Below are positions 63,583 to 64,000 of a stretch of 64,000 nucleotides of DNA, piece after piece (positions within the stretch are counted from its first letter, which is position 1; the number at the start of each line of letters is the position of its first letter). Origin of the DNA: Macrostomum hystrix (Eukaryota > Platyhelminthes > Macrostomidae); contig CATNEN010000029.1 in the NCBI GenBank assembly GCA_950097015.1, positions 744,001-808,000 of the forward strand. Reading direction: 5' to 3'. Both the position numbers and the translations under genes were made by a program. The notes below the pieces were generated by a model. The model did no database searches. It was not told the origin of the DNA and saw nothing but the letters and a program-made list of their open reading frames with translations.

Positions 63583-64000
63583 GATGGGGGGTCAGTGGCA
63601 GAGCGGCTAACGCGTGTGCCCCACGTGAGCTCGATTCCGCGGCGAGGCCACATTCATTTGAATATGTCCTGAGTATGTATTGCTCTAAAATTCGTTAGAG
63701 CAATATGCTGAGTAAGTTATACATAAAAGAAGACAAGAAAACGTTTTTCTCAAAGCTGAAAAAGTAAATTATTATCTACGCTACGCGGAGAGAAGGCTTG
63801 GGGGCTTGTCCTGCAATTTACGCCCTTGAGGGCCGACCTCCAAGGTAGAAAGTGTACTCTGCTTGACGATGAGAAAGACATGGCAGATATGTACACACCT
63901 GTGTGAGCGTATGCCTGCGTACAGTATCTGTGTGCGTGTGTGCTCAGGAGTCAGCAAAATGGGCAGAATTGCCTCCTCGCTGGCTGTGGGTCTAGTGTCA
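63583..64000 (+). mobile_element. tRNA-derived SINE, family A, with internal insertion; runs off the window
   Basis: Head GGGGTCAGTGGCAGAGCGGC and GAGCTCGATTCCGCGGCGAG. An AT-rich insertion of about 120 bp lies between 63665 and 63785. The body then resumes (TGTACTCTGCTTGACGATGAG region; GTACACACCTGTGTGAGCG) and ends at the edge in GGGTCTAGTGTCA. Confidence 0.8.

Noticed and set aside
63583-63660. tRNA gene (Ser/Leu-like)
   Set aside because: Head of a repeated SINE with copies elsewhere in the window; no full cloverleaf.

Overview
This is nuclear DNA from an animal, not a prokaryote. Every recognisable gene is metazoan, split by GT-AG introns, and encodes a housekeeping, organelle or calcium-signalling protein. 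Exons are GC-rich with a strong C/G bias at third codon positions, while non-coding DNA is AT-richer. Introns and intergenic spacers are packed with minisatellites (units of 14-42 bp), each largely private to its location, and with tRNA-derived SINEs. A tandem-repeat-rich invertebrate such as a free-living flatworm (Macrostomum-like) would fit, but this is a guess from genome style, not proof.

Layout. 1-8286 (+): 3' part of an IP3-receptor/ryanodine-receptor superfamily Ca2+ release channel, 13 exons ending at a stop. 8287-13580: intergenic, with a SINE, an unrecognised GC-rich ORF on the minus strand and a 31-33 bp minisatellite. 13581-24537 (-): cytosolic 5'-nucleotidase III with an N-terminal membrane anchor; one intron is an 8.8-kb array of a 34-bp satellite. 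24690-28490: two abutting minisatellites (23/25 bp and 33 bp). 28829-29563 (-): intronless cardiolipin synthase. 30600-32510: 23-bp minisatellite. 33330-37520 (-): PAPS transporter SLC35B2. 37521-43600: mostly AT-rich, gene-free DNA with a TIR element. 43647-45747 (+): STK19. 48163-48963 (+): TMEM11. 49660-50750: 32-bp minisatellite carrying E-boxes. 51652-60933 (+): complete SERCA Ca2+-ATPase (1000 aa, 11 exon positions) with a tandem pair of mutually exclusive exons. 60934-64000: intergenic with repeats and SINEs.

Two genes are functionally linked: the release channel and SERCA are the two arms of ER/SR calcium cycling. CRLS1 and TMEM11 are both mitochondrial inner-membrane factors. No operon is implied.

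Most notable: (1) the release channel lacks the Gly-Gly-Gly of its selectivity filter through what aligns as a clean 5-residue deletion; (2) SERCA has two 134-nt alternative exons 67 bp apart that encode two versions of the L7-8 luminal loop and M8, including a Ca2+ ligand Glu; (3) a roughly 250-unit 34-bp satellite with higher-order duplications fills one intron; (4) several arrays are stop-free in all three frames of one strand although their unit length is not a multiple of three; (5) an inverted copy of the STK19 intron 2/exon 3 junction lies 4.4 kb upstream of the original.
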